From Paracoccaceae bacterium (GTDB taxonomy: Bacteria > Pseudomonadota > Alphaproteobacteria > Rhodobacterales > Rhodobacteraceae), in the NCBI GenBank assembly GCA_024742575.1, contig JANSYF010000006.1:1-64000 (forward strand): a stretch of DNA of 64,000 nucleotides, written 5' to 3'. The notes beneath the pieces are model-generated. The model made no database searches and was not told where the DNA came from. It saw only the letters and a list, made by a program, of their open reading frames with translations. How positions within the stretch are numbered: position 1 is the stretch's first letter; every line of letters starts with the position of its first letter. The position numbers were made by a program, and so were the translations under genes. Below are positions 27,411 to 37,516 of this stretch, piece after piece.

Positions 27411-28198
27411 GCTTGATCGAGATCACCCGCGGTGACAGTCCGCTTGTTCTTGGCCTGCCGCATACGGGCACCGACATCCCCGGCGACTGCCTTGTTCGCC
27501 TGAACGACACCGGACGCGCAATTGCGGATACGGATTGGCACATCCACACGCTTTATGACGGATTGATCGACGGTGCCACTGCTGTGCGCACGACGTTGCA
27601 TCGCTATGTCATCGACGTGAACCGCGACCCGTCAGGCGAAAGCCTGTATCCCGGTCAGAACACCACAGGGCTGTGCCCGCTGACCGATTTCGACGGGGTG
27701 CCGATCTATCTTGAGGGGCAAGAGCCGGACGCCGCCGAGGTCGAACGACGCCGTCTGGCCTATCATGCGCCCTATCATTCAGCCCTTGAGGCCGAACTCG
27801 AACGGGTCAAGACGATCCACGGCTTTGCCCTGCTTTACGATTGCCATTCGATCCGGTCGCATATCCCGTTCCTCTTTGACGGCACCCTGCCCGACTTCAA
27901 CATCGGCACCAATCTGGGCACGACCTGCGATTTGCAAATTGAGACACGCGTTCTGCAAATCTGCAAAGCCGCGGGTGGCTACACCAGCATCCTAAACGGG
28001 CGCTTCAAGGGCGGCTGGACCACGCGCCACTATGGTCGCCCCGCCGATGGCCTGCACGCCATCCAGATGGAACTGGCCCAGTCCACCTATCTGTCGTCCG
28101 AGGCCCCACCCTGGACCCATGACACCGACCGCGCAGACCGCCTGCGCGCACATCTCAAGATCATTCTGGAAACCCTGTCCGACTGGAGGCCCACATGA
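27407..28198 (+). CDS. hutG: N-formylglutamate deformylase
   Basis: 263 residues of the N-formylglutamate amidohydrolase family; [34 protein letters not shown] and YDCHSIRSH carry the expected metal-binding residues. It splits N-formylglutamate to glutamate and formate. The gene overlaps hutH and hutU by four bases each (ATGA). The formate made here is a plausible substrate of the fds-fhs system encoded at the start of the window. Confidence 0.94.
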   Translation: MSLIEITRGDSPLVLGLPHTGTDIPGDCLVRLNDTGRAIADTDWHIHTLYDGLIDGATAVRTTLHRYVIDVNRDPSGESLYPGQNTTGLCPLTDFDGVPIYLEGQEPDAAEVERRRLAYHAPYHSALEAELERVKTIHGFALLYDCHSIRSHIPFLFDGTLPDFNIGTNLGTTCDLQIETRVLQICKAAGGYTSILNGRFKGGWTTRHYGRPADGLHAIQMELAQSTYLSSEAPPWTHDTDRADRLRAHLKIILETLSDWRPT

Positions 28199-29865
28199 GC
28201 GACCCCCGCAAGAACACCCGCGATGTCTATCCGCCGACCGGCCCGGAACTGAACGCCAAAAGCTGGCAGACCGAAGCGCCTTTGCGAATGTTGATGAACA
28301 ACCTGCACCCCGATGTGGCAGAAAACCCGCATGAACTGGTGGTCTATGGCGGGATCGGGCGCGCCGCGCGGACATGGCAGGATTTCGATGCCATTGTCGC
28401 CAGCCTAAAGGAGTTGGAAGCGGACGAAACGCTGGTGGTGCAATCTGGCAAGCCGATCGCCATCGTCAAAACCCACACCGATGCGCCGCGCGTGCTGATC
28501 GCCAACTCGAACCTCGTACCGCATTGGGCGAACTGGGATCATTTCAACGAACTGGATAAAAAGGGTCTGGCCATGTACGGCCAGATGACTGCGGGTTCGT
28601 GGATTTATATAGGCACACAGGGCATCGTTCAGGGCACCTATGAGACCTTCGCCGAAGCTGGGCGGCAGCACTACGGCGGCGATCTGACCGGCAAGTGGAT
28701 CCTGACCGGTGGACTGGGCGGCATGGGAGGGGCGCAGCCTTTGGCGGCGGTGATGGCTGGCGCATGTTGCCTGGCGGTCGAGTGCAACCCCGACAGCATC
28801 GAATTCCGCCTGCGCACCCGTTACCTCGACGAAAAAGCCGACACGCTGGACGAAGCTTTGGCGATGATTGACCGCTGGACCAAGGCGGGTGAAGCCAAGT
28901 CTGTGGGGCTATTGGGCAACGCGGCGGACGTGTTCCCCGAACTGTTCAAACGCGGTGTGCGGCCCGACATGGTCACCGACCAGACCAGTGCGCACGACCC
29001 GATCAACGGATACCTGCCGCAGGGCTGGAGCATGGCAGAATGGCGCGAGAAGCGGGAAAGCAACCCCAAAGCGGTGGAAACGGCCGCGCGCGCCAGCATG
29101 AAAACCCATGTCGCCGCGATGGTCGATTTCTGGAACGCCGGTGTGCCAACTTTGGATTACGGCAACAATATTCGTCAGGTGGCACTGGATGAAGGGTTGG
29201 AAAACGCGTTCGCCTTCCCCGGTTTCGTGCCTGCCTATATTCGCCCGCTCTTCTGTCGCGGCATTGGTCCGTTCCGTTGGTGCGCGCTGTCGGGCGATCC
29301 CGAGGATATCTACAAAACCGACCAGAAGATGAAAGAATTGTTCCCCGACAACGCCCATCTGCACAATTGGCTGGACATGGCGCGTGAGCGCATTGCGTTC
29401 CAAGGTCTGCCTGCGCGGATCTGTTGGATCGGCTTGGGCGACCGTCACAAAGCGGGACTTGCTTTCAACGAAATGGTGGCCAGTGGCGAGCTAAAAGCGC
29501 CCGTGGTGATCGGACGCGACCATCTGGACAGCGGATCGGTCGCCAGCCCCAATCGCGAAACCGAAGCGATGAAAGACGGGTCGGACGCCGTGTCCGACTG
29601 GCCGCTCCTCAATGCGCTGGTGAACACAGCTTCAGGCGCCACATGGGTCAGCCTGCATCACGGTGGCGGTGTTGGCATGGGCTTTAGCCAGCATGCTGGT
29701 GTGGTGATCTGTGCCGACGGCACGCCTGAGGCCGCGAAACGCCTTGAGCGCGTCCTATGGAACGATCCCGCGAGCGGTGTCTGGCGGCATGCGGACGCCG
29801 GCTACGAGGACGCCATCGACTGCGCCCGCGAACACGGGTTGCGCCTGCCGCGCATCCTTGGATGA
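28195..29865 (+). CDS. hutU: Urocanate hydratase
   Basis: 556 residues, full length. It contains the NAD-binding [25 protein letters not shown] and the conserved [20 protein letters not shown] (active-site Cys region). It hydrates urocanate to imidazolone propionate using tightly bound NAD+ as an electrophile. Last gene of the hutIHGU run; 72 bases separate it from the TRAP binding protein, so the transporter may belong to the same transcript. Confidence 0.96.
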   Translation: MSDPRKNTRDVYPPTGPELNAKSWQTEAPLRMLMNNLHPDVAENPHELVVYGGIGRAARTWQDFDAIVASLKELEADETLVVQSGKPIAIVKTHTDAPRVLIANSNLVPHWANWDHFNELDKKGLAMYGQMTAGSWIYIGTQGIVQGTYETFAEAGRQHYGGDLTGKWILTGGLGGMGGAQPLAAVMAGACCLAVECNPDSIEFRLRTRYLDEKADTLDEALAMIDRWTKAGEAKSVGLLGNAADVFPELFKRGVRPDMVTDQTSAHDPINGYLPQGWSMAEWREKRESNPKAVETAARASMKTHVAAMVDFWNAGVPTLDYGNNIRQVALDEGLENAFAFPGFVPAYIRPLFCRGIGPFRWCALSGDPEDIYKTDQKMKELFPDNAHLHNWLDMARERIAFQGLPARICWIGLGDRHKAGLAFNEMVASGELKAPVVIGRDHLDSGSVASPNRETEAMKDGSDAVSDWPLLNALVNTASGATWVSLHHGGGVGMGFSQHAGVVICADGTPEAAKRLERVLWNDPASGVWRHADAGYEDAIDCAREHGLRLPRILG

Positions 29866-29937
29866 CCCATTTATGAAGGCCGCGTCAGACGGTCGATCCC
29901 CCAACCTGAAACACCAACCAACACGGAGACTTAGAAC

Positions 29938-31023
29938 ATGAACCGACGTAAGTTCCTGAAGACCGGCGCTATTGGTGCCGCGGCAACCACGCTGGCGGCC
30001 CCAGCTATCGCGCAGGACGTGCGCAATTGGAAACTTGTGACCGCTTGGCCGAAAAACCTGCCCGGACCTGGAGTGGCTGCGCAAACACTGGCAGACCGGA
30101 TCACCACGCTGTCGGGTGGGCGGATCAATGTCACACTCTACGCGGCAGGCGAAATTGTTCCCGGTCGTGGCGTGTTCGACGCGGTATCGGAAGGCACAGC
30201 AGAACTATATCACGCTGTGCCCGCCTATTGGGGCAGCAAATCCAAAGGTATCTTGCTGTTTGGATCACAGCCCTTTGGATTGCGTGCCGATGAGCAATTC
30301 GGCTGGATGTATCATGGCGGCGGTCAGGCGCTTTACGACGAGATGTACGCACGGTTTGGCATCAAGCCGTTCCTGTGCGGTAACTCTGGCCCGCAATGGG
30401 CAGGCTGGTTCAAGAACGAAATCAATTCGGTCGAAGACCTCAAAGGCCTCAAGTTTCGCACCACCGGCATCGCCTCTCAGATGGCGGCTAAATTGGGCAT
30501 GGCAGCCGAAGCCATGAGCGGCCCAGCGATGTTTCAGGCGTTGCAGACAGGCGCTCTGGATGCGGGCGAATTCATCGGGCCTTGGACGGACTCTGCGCTC
30601 GGCTATTATCAAGTCGCACCACATTACTACTGGCCTGGTGTCGGCGAGCCGTCTTCTGCCGAAGAATGCGGTGTAAACGCAGAGGTATTTGCCGAACTTC
30701 CCGACGACCTTAAGGAAGTCGTAACCCAAGCGTGCCACGGGCTGTATAACCCCGTGTGGACCGAATACATGACCAAACACGCGCAGTCTCTCAAGACGCT
30801 GGTCGAGGAAAATGGCGTTCAGGTTCACAAGCTGCCTGACGATGTGATCACCGCGATGGGTGTGGCCGCCGGCGAAATCATGGAAGAGTACCGCGCTGAT
30901 GACGATGAACTGGTGGTGCGCATCACCGAAAGCTTTATCGCCTATCGCGATCTTGTGGGCGGTTACATGTCTTATGCCGACAACGGCCAGATGAACGCCC
31001 GCGCTGGCGTTCTCGGCTACTGA
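29938..31023 (+). CDS. TRAP transporter solute-binding protein (TakP-like DctP family)
   Basis: 361 residues with a Tat-type signal NRRKFLKTGA... ending near APAIAQD. GEIVPGRGVFDAVSEGTAEL, YWGSKSK and FRTTGIASQMAAKLG place it in the DctP/TakP branch of TRAP binding proteins, several of which bind 2-oxo acids as dimers. The family captures organic acids in the periplasm for the DctQM pair encoded next. Placement after hutU suggests urocanate, histidine-derived keto acids or glutamate-related acids, but the ligand is unproven. A GGAG-type site (CGGAGAC) precedes the ATG. Confidence 0.9.
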   Translation: MNRRKFLKTGAIGAAATTLAAPAIAQDVRNWKLVTAWPKNLPGPGVAAQTLADRITTLSGGRINVTLYAAGEIVPGRGVFDAVSEGTAELYHAVPAYWGSKSKGILLFGSQPFGLRADEQFGWMYHGGGQALYDEMYARFGIKPFLCGNSGPQWAGWFKNEINSVEDLKGLKFRTTGIASQMAAKLGMAAEAMSGPAMFQALQTGALDAGEFIGPWTDSALGYYQVAPHYYWPGVGEPSSAEECGVNAEVFAELPDDLKEVVTQACHGLYNPVWTEYMTKHAQSLKTLVEENGVQVHKLPDDVITAMGVAAGEIMEEYRADDDELVVRITESFIAYRDLVGGYMSYADNGQMNARAGVLGY

Positions 31024-31076
31024 TGTTCAATCGGTGCGCGGCCCCGCGTCGCGCACCGCCTTGCGCAAGGGGCTTG

Positions 31077-31577
31077 ATGATGCTTGGCATTGCAAATGCA
31101 ATCGACCGGATGAACAGCACGGTGGCCGATTGGGTCCGCTGGCTGGCGTTGATCATGGTCCTTGTTCAATTCTGCATTGTCATCGGGCGATATGTTTTCG
31201 GCTTCAACTCGATCGCGGCACAGGAAAGCGTGCTCTATATGCACGCCACCCTGTTCATGCTGGGTGCGGGCTTTACCCTGCTGGTCGATAAACACGTCCG
31301 TGTGGATGTTTTCTATGCCAAGGTTAGCGATGCCGCCCGGCGCCGTATCGACATCTTCGGGCACATATTCTTGCTGATCCCGTCCATGACCGCCTTGCTC
31401 TATTGGTCCTGGCCCTCGGTGCGCAATTCTTGGAAAATCCTTGAAGGCCCCATTTCCGTCGGTGGGATCGAAGCGGTTTTTCTGCTGAAATCCCTGATTC
31501 CAGCGTTCTGTATCCTGATCCTGCTTCAGTCGCTCTCGCTCTTGGTGCGCCTGTTCCATGAGAGGTCAACTTCGTGA
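31077..31577 (+). CDS. dctQ: TRAP transporter small membrane subunit
   Basis: 166 residues from the ATG at 31077, behind AAGGGGC; a frame start at 31023 overlapping the upstream stop has no visible ribosome site. Four hydrophobic segments and the DctQ pattern (QESVLYMHATLFMLGAGFTL, VRVDVFY) are present. It works with DctM in the inner membrane. It ends four bases into the DctM gene. Confidence 0.87.
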   Translation: MMLGIANAIDRMNSTVADWVRWLALIMVLVQFCIVIGRYVFGFNSIAAQESVLYMHATLFMLGAGFTLLVDKHVRVDVFYAKVSDAARRRIDIFGHIFLLIPSMTALLYWSWPSVRNSWKILEGPISVGGIEAVFLLKSLIPAFCILILLQSLSLLVRLFHERSTS

Positions 31578-33124
31578 GCGAATACCTCGACCTGATCATG
31601 TTCGCGGTCCTGATGGTAGCGATCCTGTCCGGCTTTCCGGTTTCCTTTGCTATTGCTGGCGTTGCAGTTGCCTTTGCCTATTTTGGTTGGATGCATGGCG
31701 TGATGGACGTGTCCTTGCTGGGTGCGCTGGGTCAACGCGCCTTTGGGCTGATCACAAACACGACGCTTATTGCCATCCCTGTCTTTGTTCTAATGGGGGC
31801 GATCCTTGAAAAGAGCAGGATCGCCGAAGAGTTACTCGATACCATGGGGCGCAGTTTCGGCCAGTTGCGCGGGGGGGTGGGCATCTCGGTGGTTCTGGTC
31901 GGTGCTCTGCTGGCCGCATCCACGGGTATCGTCGGTGCGACTGTCGTGGCGATGGGTATGATCGCCCTGCCCTCAATGCTGCGTGCGGGCTACAGTCCCT
32001 CGGTTGCTTCAGGCATCGTTTGCACAGCTGGAACACTTGGGCAGATCATCCCACCCTCGACGCTCTTGATCATTCTCGCGGACGTCATGTCCAACGCCTT
32101 TCAGCAGGCGCAATACGAACAGGGTAAGTTCTCGGTTGAAGCTTTGTCGGTCGGCCAATTCTTTGCCGCTGCAATTATTCCCGGACTGCTTCTGGTAACA
32201 CTTTACCTTGCTTATGTTCTGATCCGTGGTGTCCTGCGCCCCCAGGACATGCCGCCTGCTGATATCGGTCTTGCACGCCCTGACAGGCGCGAAATCCTAG
32301 CCGCCATCGTGCCACCAGTCCTTTTGATCTTCGCCGTACTGGGGGCTATCCTAGGTGGTGTCGCCACCCCCACCGAAGCCGCATCTGTTGGCGCTATCGG
32401 CGCGCTACTGATGGCTGGGCGCAAGATCGGAATCAATCCCAGACTGATCTTGGTCGGGGCCGCTGCGCTGGTCCTGCTTGGACTTCTGGCGGGGCTCTAT
32501 CCGGTGCGCCTGCAACGCAACGACAATGGTGCAATAGAATGGGTGATCGGTGGCGCATACATCATTCTGGCACTGATCGGCCTTGTTGCTGTCGGCTTCG
32601 CGTTGCGTGCGTCCGTCCGTAAAAGGGTCATCCACGATGCAATGTCTTCAACGCTGACCATGACAGCAATGATCTTTGCCACAATCCTCGCTGCGGGCTT
32701 CTTCTCATTGGTCTTCATCGGCCTTGGTGGAGAAGAACGAGTGGCGCATCTTCTAGAGAACCTGCCCGGTGGTGCCAATGGCGCACTTCTGTTTGTGATG
32801 ATCTTTGTCTTCATCCTCGGGTTTTTCCTCGACTTCGTGGAAATCTCGGTCATCGTACTGCCGCTGGTTGCCCCCACATTGATCCTCATGGGACACGACC
32901 CGATTTGGCTCGGAATCCTTTTGGCGATCAACCTGCAAACCAGCTTCCTGACGCCACCCTTTGGCTTTTCGTTGTTCTACCTGCGCGCCGCCGCGCCACC
33001 AGAAATCAGGACCGAACAGATCTACAAGGGTGTCGTTCCCTTTATCGGTTTGCAGGCATTAGGGGTCATGCTTGTCTGGGCGTTGCCGTTCCTCGCGACA
33101 TGGTTGCCAGACGTGCTTTTTTAG
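31574..33124 (+). CDS. dctM: TRAP transporter large membrane subunit
   Basis: 516 residues from a GTG at 31574 with GAGAGG upstream. It has about 13 to 14 hydrophobic segments; IPVFVLMGAILEKS, STGIVGATVVAMGMIALPSM and LGQIIPPSTLLIIL are DctM hallmarks. It is longer than the usual 430 residues because of an extra segment around residues 280-350 with two added membrane spans, which I recall from the TakP-associated branch. It is the Na+-driven translocator for the acid bound by the preceding binding protein. Confidence 0.9.
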   Translation: MSEYLDLIMFAVLMVAILSGFPVSFAIAGVAVAFAYFGWMHGVMDVSLLGALGQRAFGLITNTTLIAIPVFVLMGAILEKSRIAEELLDTMGRSFGQLRGGVGISVVLVGALLAASTGIVGATVVAMGMIALPSMLRAGYSPSVASGIVCTAGTLGQIIPPSTLLIILADVMSNAFQQAQYEQGKFSVEALSVGQFFAAAIIPGLLLVTLYLAYVLIRGVLRPQDMPPADIGLARPDRREILAAIVPPVLLIFAVLGAILGGVATPTEAASVGAIGALLMAGRKIGINPRLILVGAAALVLLGLLAGLYPVRLQRNDNGAIEWVIGGAYIILALIGLVAVGFALRASVRKRVIHDAMSSTLTMTAMIFATILAAGFFSLVFIGLGGEERVAHLLENLPGGANGALLFVMIFVFILGFFLDFVEISVIVLPLVAPTLILMGHDPIWLGILLAINLQTSFLTPPFGFSLFYLRAAAPPEIRTEQIYKGVVPFIGLQALGVMLVWALPFLATWLPDVLF

Positions 33125-33556
33125 GGTCGTGGCAGGAACCGGCAAACCATTGCACCATCCAAACAGGGCATCTCGGTTCCTTACACCATAAACTGGCCAT
33201 CGTTCCTATGTGAACGGGTATCAAAGAAACGGATCACCAAATGCGCGATCAAAACGTGCACAGCTGACGGGCAAACGCCGCGCGGCCAACTTCAACAATG
33301 ATCTAGTCGGCAAAACCCAACATGAGATCGCAAGTCGCGTTGGTGGCTTTGTTGACGGTGTTCAAAGGCTTACAGCATTCGGCTGGAGTGCCTGTTTTAC
33401 TATTCCAGCTCTGCCTTACGCGGCACATGTTCATTTTGTTATCGCGACACGTCGCTCACCTGCAAACCACCTGCCACCTCTGGGCTGGTGTCTTGATCAG
33501 TTGGTTTTTTTCAGAAGTCCATTCGAGATATAAACGTTTGGAATAAAGCCAAAATA
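33125..33556. other. Gap between TRAP operon and oxyR without a recognisable gene
   Basis: 432 bases between convergent genes. Short frames on the plus strand (for example 33210-33533) have no domain, signal or good ribosome site. I see no clear hairpin terminator. It may be a decayed gene that I cannot identify. Confidence 0.4.
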
Positions 33557-34456
33557 TTACGAGGGCTTGCCCCTTGATCGGCGCAAGTTTTCGCCAATCT
33601 TTCGGAATACTGTCGATTGTGCGCTGCTTTTTCGCCATGCCAGCACGATGCGACGAGGGGTTGCGCCTTCAAGGTGGGACAGATGCAGATCATGCCCTAC
33701 GGCAAGTCCTGCATCAATTGCGAGGTGCGGTAGTAGGGTGACTCCGATGCCCTCCTCCACCATCGAAACGAGCGTCGGCAAACTGGTGGCAGAAAAGGAT
33801 TCGTCCTCTTCGAGGGCAATGCCCGGAACGCTCGACAACGCGTGTTTTTGCAGACAGTGACCGCGTTCCAAAAGCAAGAGTCGGCGGCCCGCAAGATCGG
33901 TGCCTTCAACACGTGACAAGTTCGCCAAAGGATGCGCGCGGGGTGTAGCTAGGCTGTAGCCATCATCGAATAGCGTTTCCGTCTCAACCTGCGGCGGCAG
34001 GTCATGCGGTAAAGCGATAAGGATCAGATCAAGACGACCGTCTATTAGCCCGGCGACGAGGGACTCGGTAAGTTCTTCGCGTAGGTAGACCTGCATCTCA
34101 GGCCAATCCGCCCGCAGACTTGGCAACGCACGGGGGAGCAAGAACGGTCCAACGGTCGGTATCACGCCGAGACGAAGTTGGGTGATGCCTGCCGACACTT
34201 CGGCATTCGCAACAGCTTCGAAGTCTTCAACCTGCGCTAGGATGTCCCGTGCCCTGCCGGCAAGGGTTTTACCGATCGGAGTCATGAGTACCCGGTGGGT
34301 GCTGCGCTCGGCCACTTTGATACCAAGCCGTGACTCAAGTTCCTTGAGCCCGGTAGACAATGTTGATTGCGTGACGTGACAAGTCTCGGCCGCGCGCGAG
34401 AAGTTGGTCGTGTCAGACAATGCCACAAGAAAGCGCAATTGCCGTAGCGTTGTCAT
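33557..34456 (-). CDS. oxyR: OxyR-like LysR-family regulator lacking the resolving cysteine
   Basis: 299 residues from the ATG at 34456 (a GTG at 34465 is possible). N-terminal LysR helix-turn-helix (TLRQLRFLVALSDTTNFSRAAETCHVTQSTLS) and an OxyR-type effector domain with LLLLERGHCLQKHAL, where the Cys (201) matches E. coli OxyR Cys199. The partner Cys208 position is Val, and no other cysteine follows nearby, so the usual intramolecular disulfide cannot form. It is divergent from a peroxiredoxin gene, the normal OxyR-target arrangement. Confidence 0.88.
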   Translation of the reverse strand: MTTLRQLRFLVALSDTTNFSRAAETCHVTQSTLSTGLKELESRLGIKVAERSTHRVLMTPIGKTLAGRARDILAQVEDFEAVANAEVSAGITQLRLGVIPTVGPFLLPRALPSLRADWPEMQVYLREELTESLVAGLIDGRLDLILIALPHDLPPQVETETLFDDGYSLATPRAHPLANLSRVEGTDLAGRRLLLLERGHCLQKHALSSVPGIALEEDESFSATSLPTLVSMVEEGIGVTLLPHLAIDAGLAVGHDLHLSHLEGATPRRIVLAWRKSSAQSTVFRKIGENLRRSRGKPS

Positions 34457-34469
34457 CGCCTTCACCGTT

Positions 34470-34484
34470 ATCGTTTTTTTCGAT
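34470..34484. promoter_or_regulatory. Candidate OxyR half-site palindrome
   Basis: ATCG and CGAT flank a run of seven T in the oxyR-peroxiredoxin gap. The spacing resembles one dyad of OxyR sites (four-base arms separated by seven). It lies within 15 bases of the oxyR start and about 85 bases upstream of the peroxiredoxin, suited to autoregulation and divergent activation. Confidence 0.4.
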
Positions 34485-34568
34485 CACAGCAGTCTTTTAA
34501 TTCAATTTCCAGAATATATCCAGAGTGTCTATCTCAGTCGTACAGACACAAAACAAGGAGCGACTGAA

Positions 34569-35231
34569 ATGAACGCTGTCACTGAAACCACATCCGAACC
34601 GGAGGTTGCACTGCCCCGACTGAATGAACCCGCACCGCATTTCGATGCGCTGACCACACATGGTCAAAAAGCGCTGACGGACTATCGCGGCAAGTGGCTG
34701 ATCCTGTTTTCACATCCCGCTGATTTCACGCCAGTTTGCACAACGGAATTTACCGCTTTTGCCCGGCGTGCCAATGATTTTGCCGCACTGAATACCGATT
34801 TGATTGGCCTTTCGATCGACAGTCACTACGCACATATTGCTTGGGTTCGTTCGATCAAAGATAGCTTTGGCGTCGATGTCCCCTTCCCCATCATTGCTGA
34901 CCTCGACATGAAAGTGGCGCAGGCCTATGGCATGATCCAACCCGGTGCGTCCGACACACAAGCGGTTCGTGCAACCTTTGTTATCGATCCGGACGGTGTC
35001 CTGCGGGCGATGGTCTATTACCCGATGACCAACGGACGATCGGTCGACGAATTCTACCGACTGCTGCAGGCGTTACAGGCATCAGATTCACACAAGATCG
35101 CGACACCCGAGAATTGGAAGCCCGGTGAGGACGTAATCGTCCCGACACCGCAAACCACGCACGCAGCCGAGGCACGTATGTCCGAAGGCTATGACACCAA
35201 AGATTGGTATTTTTCGACCAAGGCACTTTAA
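34569..35231 (+). CDS. 1-Cys peroxiredoxin (Prx6 type)
   Basis: 220 residues from the ATG at 34569 behind AAGGAG; the open frame extends 165 bases upstream without homology. The peroxidatic Cys57 lies in HPADFTPVCTTE, and no second cysteine exists, defining a 1-Cys enzyme that needs an external thiol reductant. The C-terminal NWKPGEDVIVPTP and TKDWYFSTKAL are typical of Prx6-like proteins. It reduces H2O2 and organic peroxides in the cytosol. Probable OxyR target. Confidence 0.93.
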   Translation: MNAVTETTSEPEVALPRLNEPAPHFDALTTHGQKALTDYRGKWLILFSHPADFTPVCTTEFTAFARRANDFAALNTDLIGLSIDSHYAHIAWVRSIKDSFGVDVPFPIIADLDMKVAQAYGMIQPGASDTQAVRATFVIDPDGVLRAMVYYPMTNGRSVDEFYRLLQALQASDSHKIATPENWKPGEDVIVPTPQTTHAAEARMSEGYDTKDWYFSTKAL

Positions 35232-35285
35232 GTCATGCCTGCGCCTGCACATCCCAGCTGCGAGGCCTTGGGCTGCGCAGGCGCA

Positions 35286-35762
35286 TTAAGCCTGTTCGCT
35301 TCGCACCGTACACCCGGAGGACAGATTTGGCTTCATCGCCAGCAAATCCATCAAGCCACAATTCCCGCGCACCAGATCTTCAAGAGTTACCATGTCGAGC
35401 TCGTGGTAAAAAGCTTCGAGCGCGCGGGTGACGTAAAACCGCAACCGGCAGGTGGCCGCCAGAGGGCAGGTGTTGCGCACTTCATCAAAGCATTCCGCAA
35501 AGGGGATTTCCGTCTCGAAGACGCGGAACACAGCACCAATCGAAATACGGTCGGCAGATTTTGCAAGGCGTATGCCCCCGGTCCGCCCCCGCAAGGTTTC
35601 GATAAAACCTTCGGCCTGCAATTGCTGAACGACGCGGGCGACATGGTTTGTCGACGCGTTGCACCGTTCCGCAATGTCAGACGTGCGCACAAGCTGTCCG
35701 TCATTGACCGCACAGAACATCAGGGTACGTGCCGCAAGGTTCGTTCGTGTCGTCAGTCGCAT
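35286..35762 (-). CDS. Rrf2-family FeS regulator (NsrR-like)
   Basis: 158 residues. An N-terminal winged helix (TSDIAERCNASTNHVARVVQQL) is followed by the FeS-ligand motif C91-x7-C99-x5-C105. This spacing matches that of Bacillus subtilis NsrR more than the C-x5-C-x5-C of IscR. NsrR proteins sense nitric oxide through the cluster. It is divergent from cydDC-cydAB, and a repeated palindrome before cydD and cydA is a good candidate for its operator. bd oxidase is NO-resistant, so this pairing is functionally sensible. Confidence 0.85.
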   Translation of the reverse strand: MRLTTRTNLAARTLMFCAVNDGQLVRTSDIAERCNASTNHVARVVQQLQAEGFIETLRGRTGGIRLAKSADRISIGAVFRVFETEIPFAECFDEVRNTCPLAATCRLRFYVTRALEAFYHELDMVTLEDLVRGNCGLMDLLAMKPNLSSGCTVRSEQA

Positions 35763-35793
35763 CCAAGGTCCTTCACAATGAGGCCGTTATTCC

Positions 35794-35806
35794 GCATCAA
35801 AGATAT
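35794..35806. promoter_or_regulatory. Candidate Rrf2/NsrR operator before cydD
   Basis: GCATC-AAA-GATAT, preceded by TTATTCC. It matches two better copies of the same element upstream of cydA (39186-39198 and 39257-39271), including the flanking TWATCCGCATC context. It lies in the 122-base gap between the Rrf2 gene and cydD and could control both. Confidence 0.5.
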
Positions 35807-35814
35807 CAGTTTCT

Positions 35815-35828
35815 TTGATCCAGATCAC
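35815..35828. promoter_or_regulatory. FNR/Crp-type box before cydD
   Basis: TTGAT-CCAG-ATCAC differs by one base from the FNR consensus TTGATNNNNATCAA. It is 57 bases upstream of the cydD start, adjacent to the candidate Rrf2 site, indicating oxygen-responsive control. Confidence 0.6.
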
Positions 35829-35884
35829 GTCAATTCGCCGACCACTCCCGTAAGAGGCTCCCAGCCACGACAAAGGCGCTGACA

Positions 35885-37516
35885 ATGGATGATCAATCAA
35901 AGCCCCAACGGATACAATCCCGGGCGACTGCGCTGGGTGGTGGCCTTGCCGTTTTGGCAAACCTGATCTGGCTTGCACAAGCGTGGGTCATCGCAACCGT
36001 TCTTGCCGGTCTCTTGTCTGGAACGGTATCGCAAATATGGCTCTCTGCCATGTCGTTTCTCGGGCTCGGCATCTTGCGCGCCCTGCTGAATCGTCAGGCA
36101 CAAGCCGCACTCAGCCACGCCGCAGAAGCGGAAATCCAACGCTGGCGCTTGGAGATCGCGGCCACCGAGGCTGCAACGGCCGATGTCTCGCGCTTTGGCG
36201 GCGCAGGGTCGATTGCGGCGCTGACCACGGAAAAGCTTGATGCTTTGCGCCCATTCCTCCTGCGTTACAAACCCGCTCGGATGCGCGTATTGGTGGTGCC
36301 CCCGATCATCCTTGCGATCACCGTTTGGTACAGTTGGGCAGCTGCGGTGGTGCTTATGGCGGCCGGGCCGCTGATCCCGGTCTTTATGGCGCTGATCGGT
36401 TGGGCTGCGAAGGAAGCGAGCGCACAGCAAATGGTTAAGATCGGTTCATTGAACGATTTGCTCGCGGATCGACTGGCGGCCTTGGCAGACTTGACGCTGA
36501 TCGGCGCTGGCCCGCAGGTGATAGACGGTTTTTCGACGGCGTCTGATACGTTACGGAACAAGACGATGGCTGTTCTGAGGATCGCGTTTCTATCCTCTAC
36601 GGTACTGGAGTTGTTCTCGGCTCTTGGTGTTGCAATGATAGCCGTCTGGGTCGGATTCGCGCTGTTAGGTGAGATTTCCTGGGGCACATGGGGCAGCCCC
36701 CTGACGCCATTGGTTGGGATTTATCTGCTCTTGCTTGCTCCGGATTTCTTCCAACCTCTCCGTGATCTGGCGGCGGCATGGCATGACAAGTCCGCGGCAG
36801 ACGCGGTGAAAGAAGATTTCGGCGCATGGAAACGCGATGCGCGTCCCAAGATGATGGGGCTCGGCGCTATTACATCACCGATGGATTTTGATTGTTTGGC
36901 TTTGTCCAAGGTAGAAGTCCGACATCCAGACAAAACCCTATTCTTCCCGGATTTGAAGATCGGCCCTGGTGACTGTCTAGCTATCAAAGGGCCAAGCGGC
37001 GCAGGCAAAACAACCTTGCTGCGCGTGATTGCAGGATTAGAAATTCCGTCACGCGGGGCTGTCTTGGTGAATGGAGTGCCCCTTTCAGACGTGCAGGCTG
37101 ATGGATGGCGCGCCTCAATAGGATGGATGCCCCAAACGCCGCGCTTTTTGGGGCGGAGTCTGCGCCACAACATTGGTTTCGGCGTTTCTTTGGACCAGCG
37201 CATACTACATCGCGCACGTGTCTCGCATGTGTTGGACACCCTCCCTTCCGGCGATCTGACACAGTTGGGCGAATCCGGCGCAGGCTTGTCCGGCGGCGAG
37301 GCGCGTCGCGTGACATTGGCACGCGCGCTGCACCGCAACCCATCCATTCTTTTGGCCGACGAACCGACAGCAGACCTTGATACGGAAACGGCGCAGGACA
37401 TCATCAATGGTTTGCTCGACTATGTGGCAGATGGCGGCACGTTGATCACCACTACGCACGACCCGCGGCTGATTGAACAAATGGATCATGTGATAAAGTT
37501 GGATCCCGGCGCATGA
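35885..37516 (+). CDS. cydD: Cysteine/glutathione ABC exporter subunit for cytochrome bd assembly
   Basis: 543 residues: six-helix ABC exporter membrane domain (about 1-310) and ATPase with Walker A GPSGAGKTT, signature LSGGEARR and LLADEPTADLD. CydDC is a heterodimer exporting reduced thiols to the periplasm, needed for heme insertion into cytochrome bd. The gene overlaps cydC by four bases and leads the cyd operon. Confidence 0.93.
   Translation: MDDQSKPQRIQSRATALGGGLAVLANLIWLAQAWVIATVLAGLLSGTVSQIWLSAMSFLGLGILRALLNRQAQAALSHAAEAEIQRWRLEIAATEAATADVSRFGGAGSIAALTTEKLDALRPFLLRYKPARMRVLVVPPIILAITVWYSWAAAVVLMAAGPLIPVFMALIGWAAKEASAQQMVKIGSLNDLLADRLAALADLTLIGAGPQVIDGFSTASDTLRNKTMAVLRIAFLSSTVLELFSALGVAMIAVWVGFALLGEISWGTWGSPLTPLVGIYLLLLAPDFFQPLRDLAAAWHDKSAADAVKEDFGAWKRDARPKMMGLGAITSPMDFDCLALSKVEVRHPDKTLFFPDLKIGPGDCLAIKGPSGAGKTTLLRVIAGLEIPSRGAVLVNGVPLSDVQADGWRASIGWMPQTPRFLGRSLRHNIGFGVSLDQRILHRARVSHVLDTLPSGDLTQLGESGAGLSGGEARRVTLARALHRNPSILLADEPTADLDTETAQDIINGLLDYVADGGTLITTTHDPRLIEQMDHVIKLDPGA

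Noticed and set aside
33210-33533. Possible 107-residue protein after the TRAP operon
   Set aside because: No ribosome site, domain, signal or compositional support; looks like random open frame.
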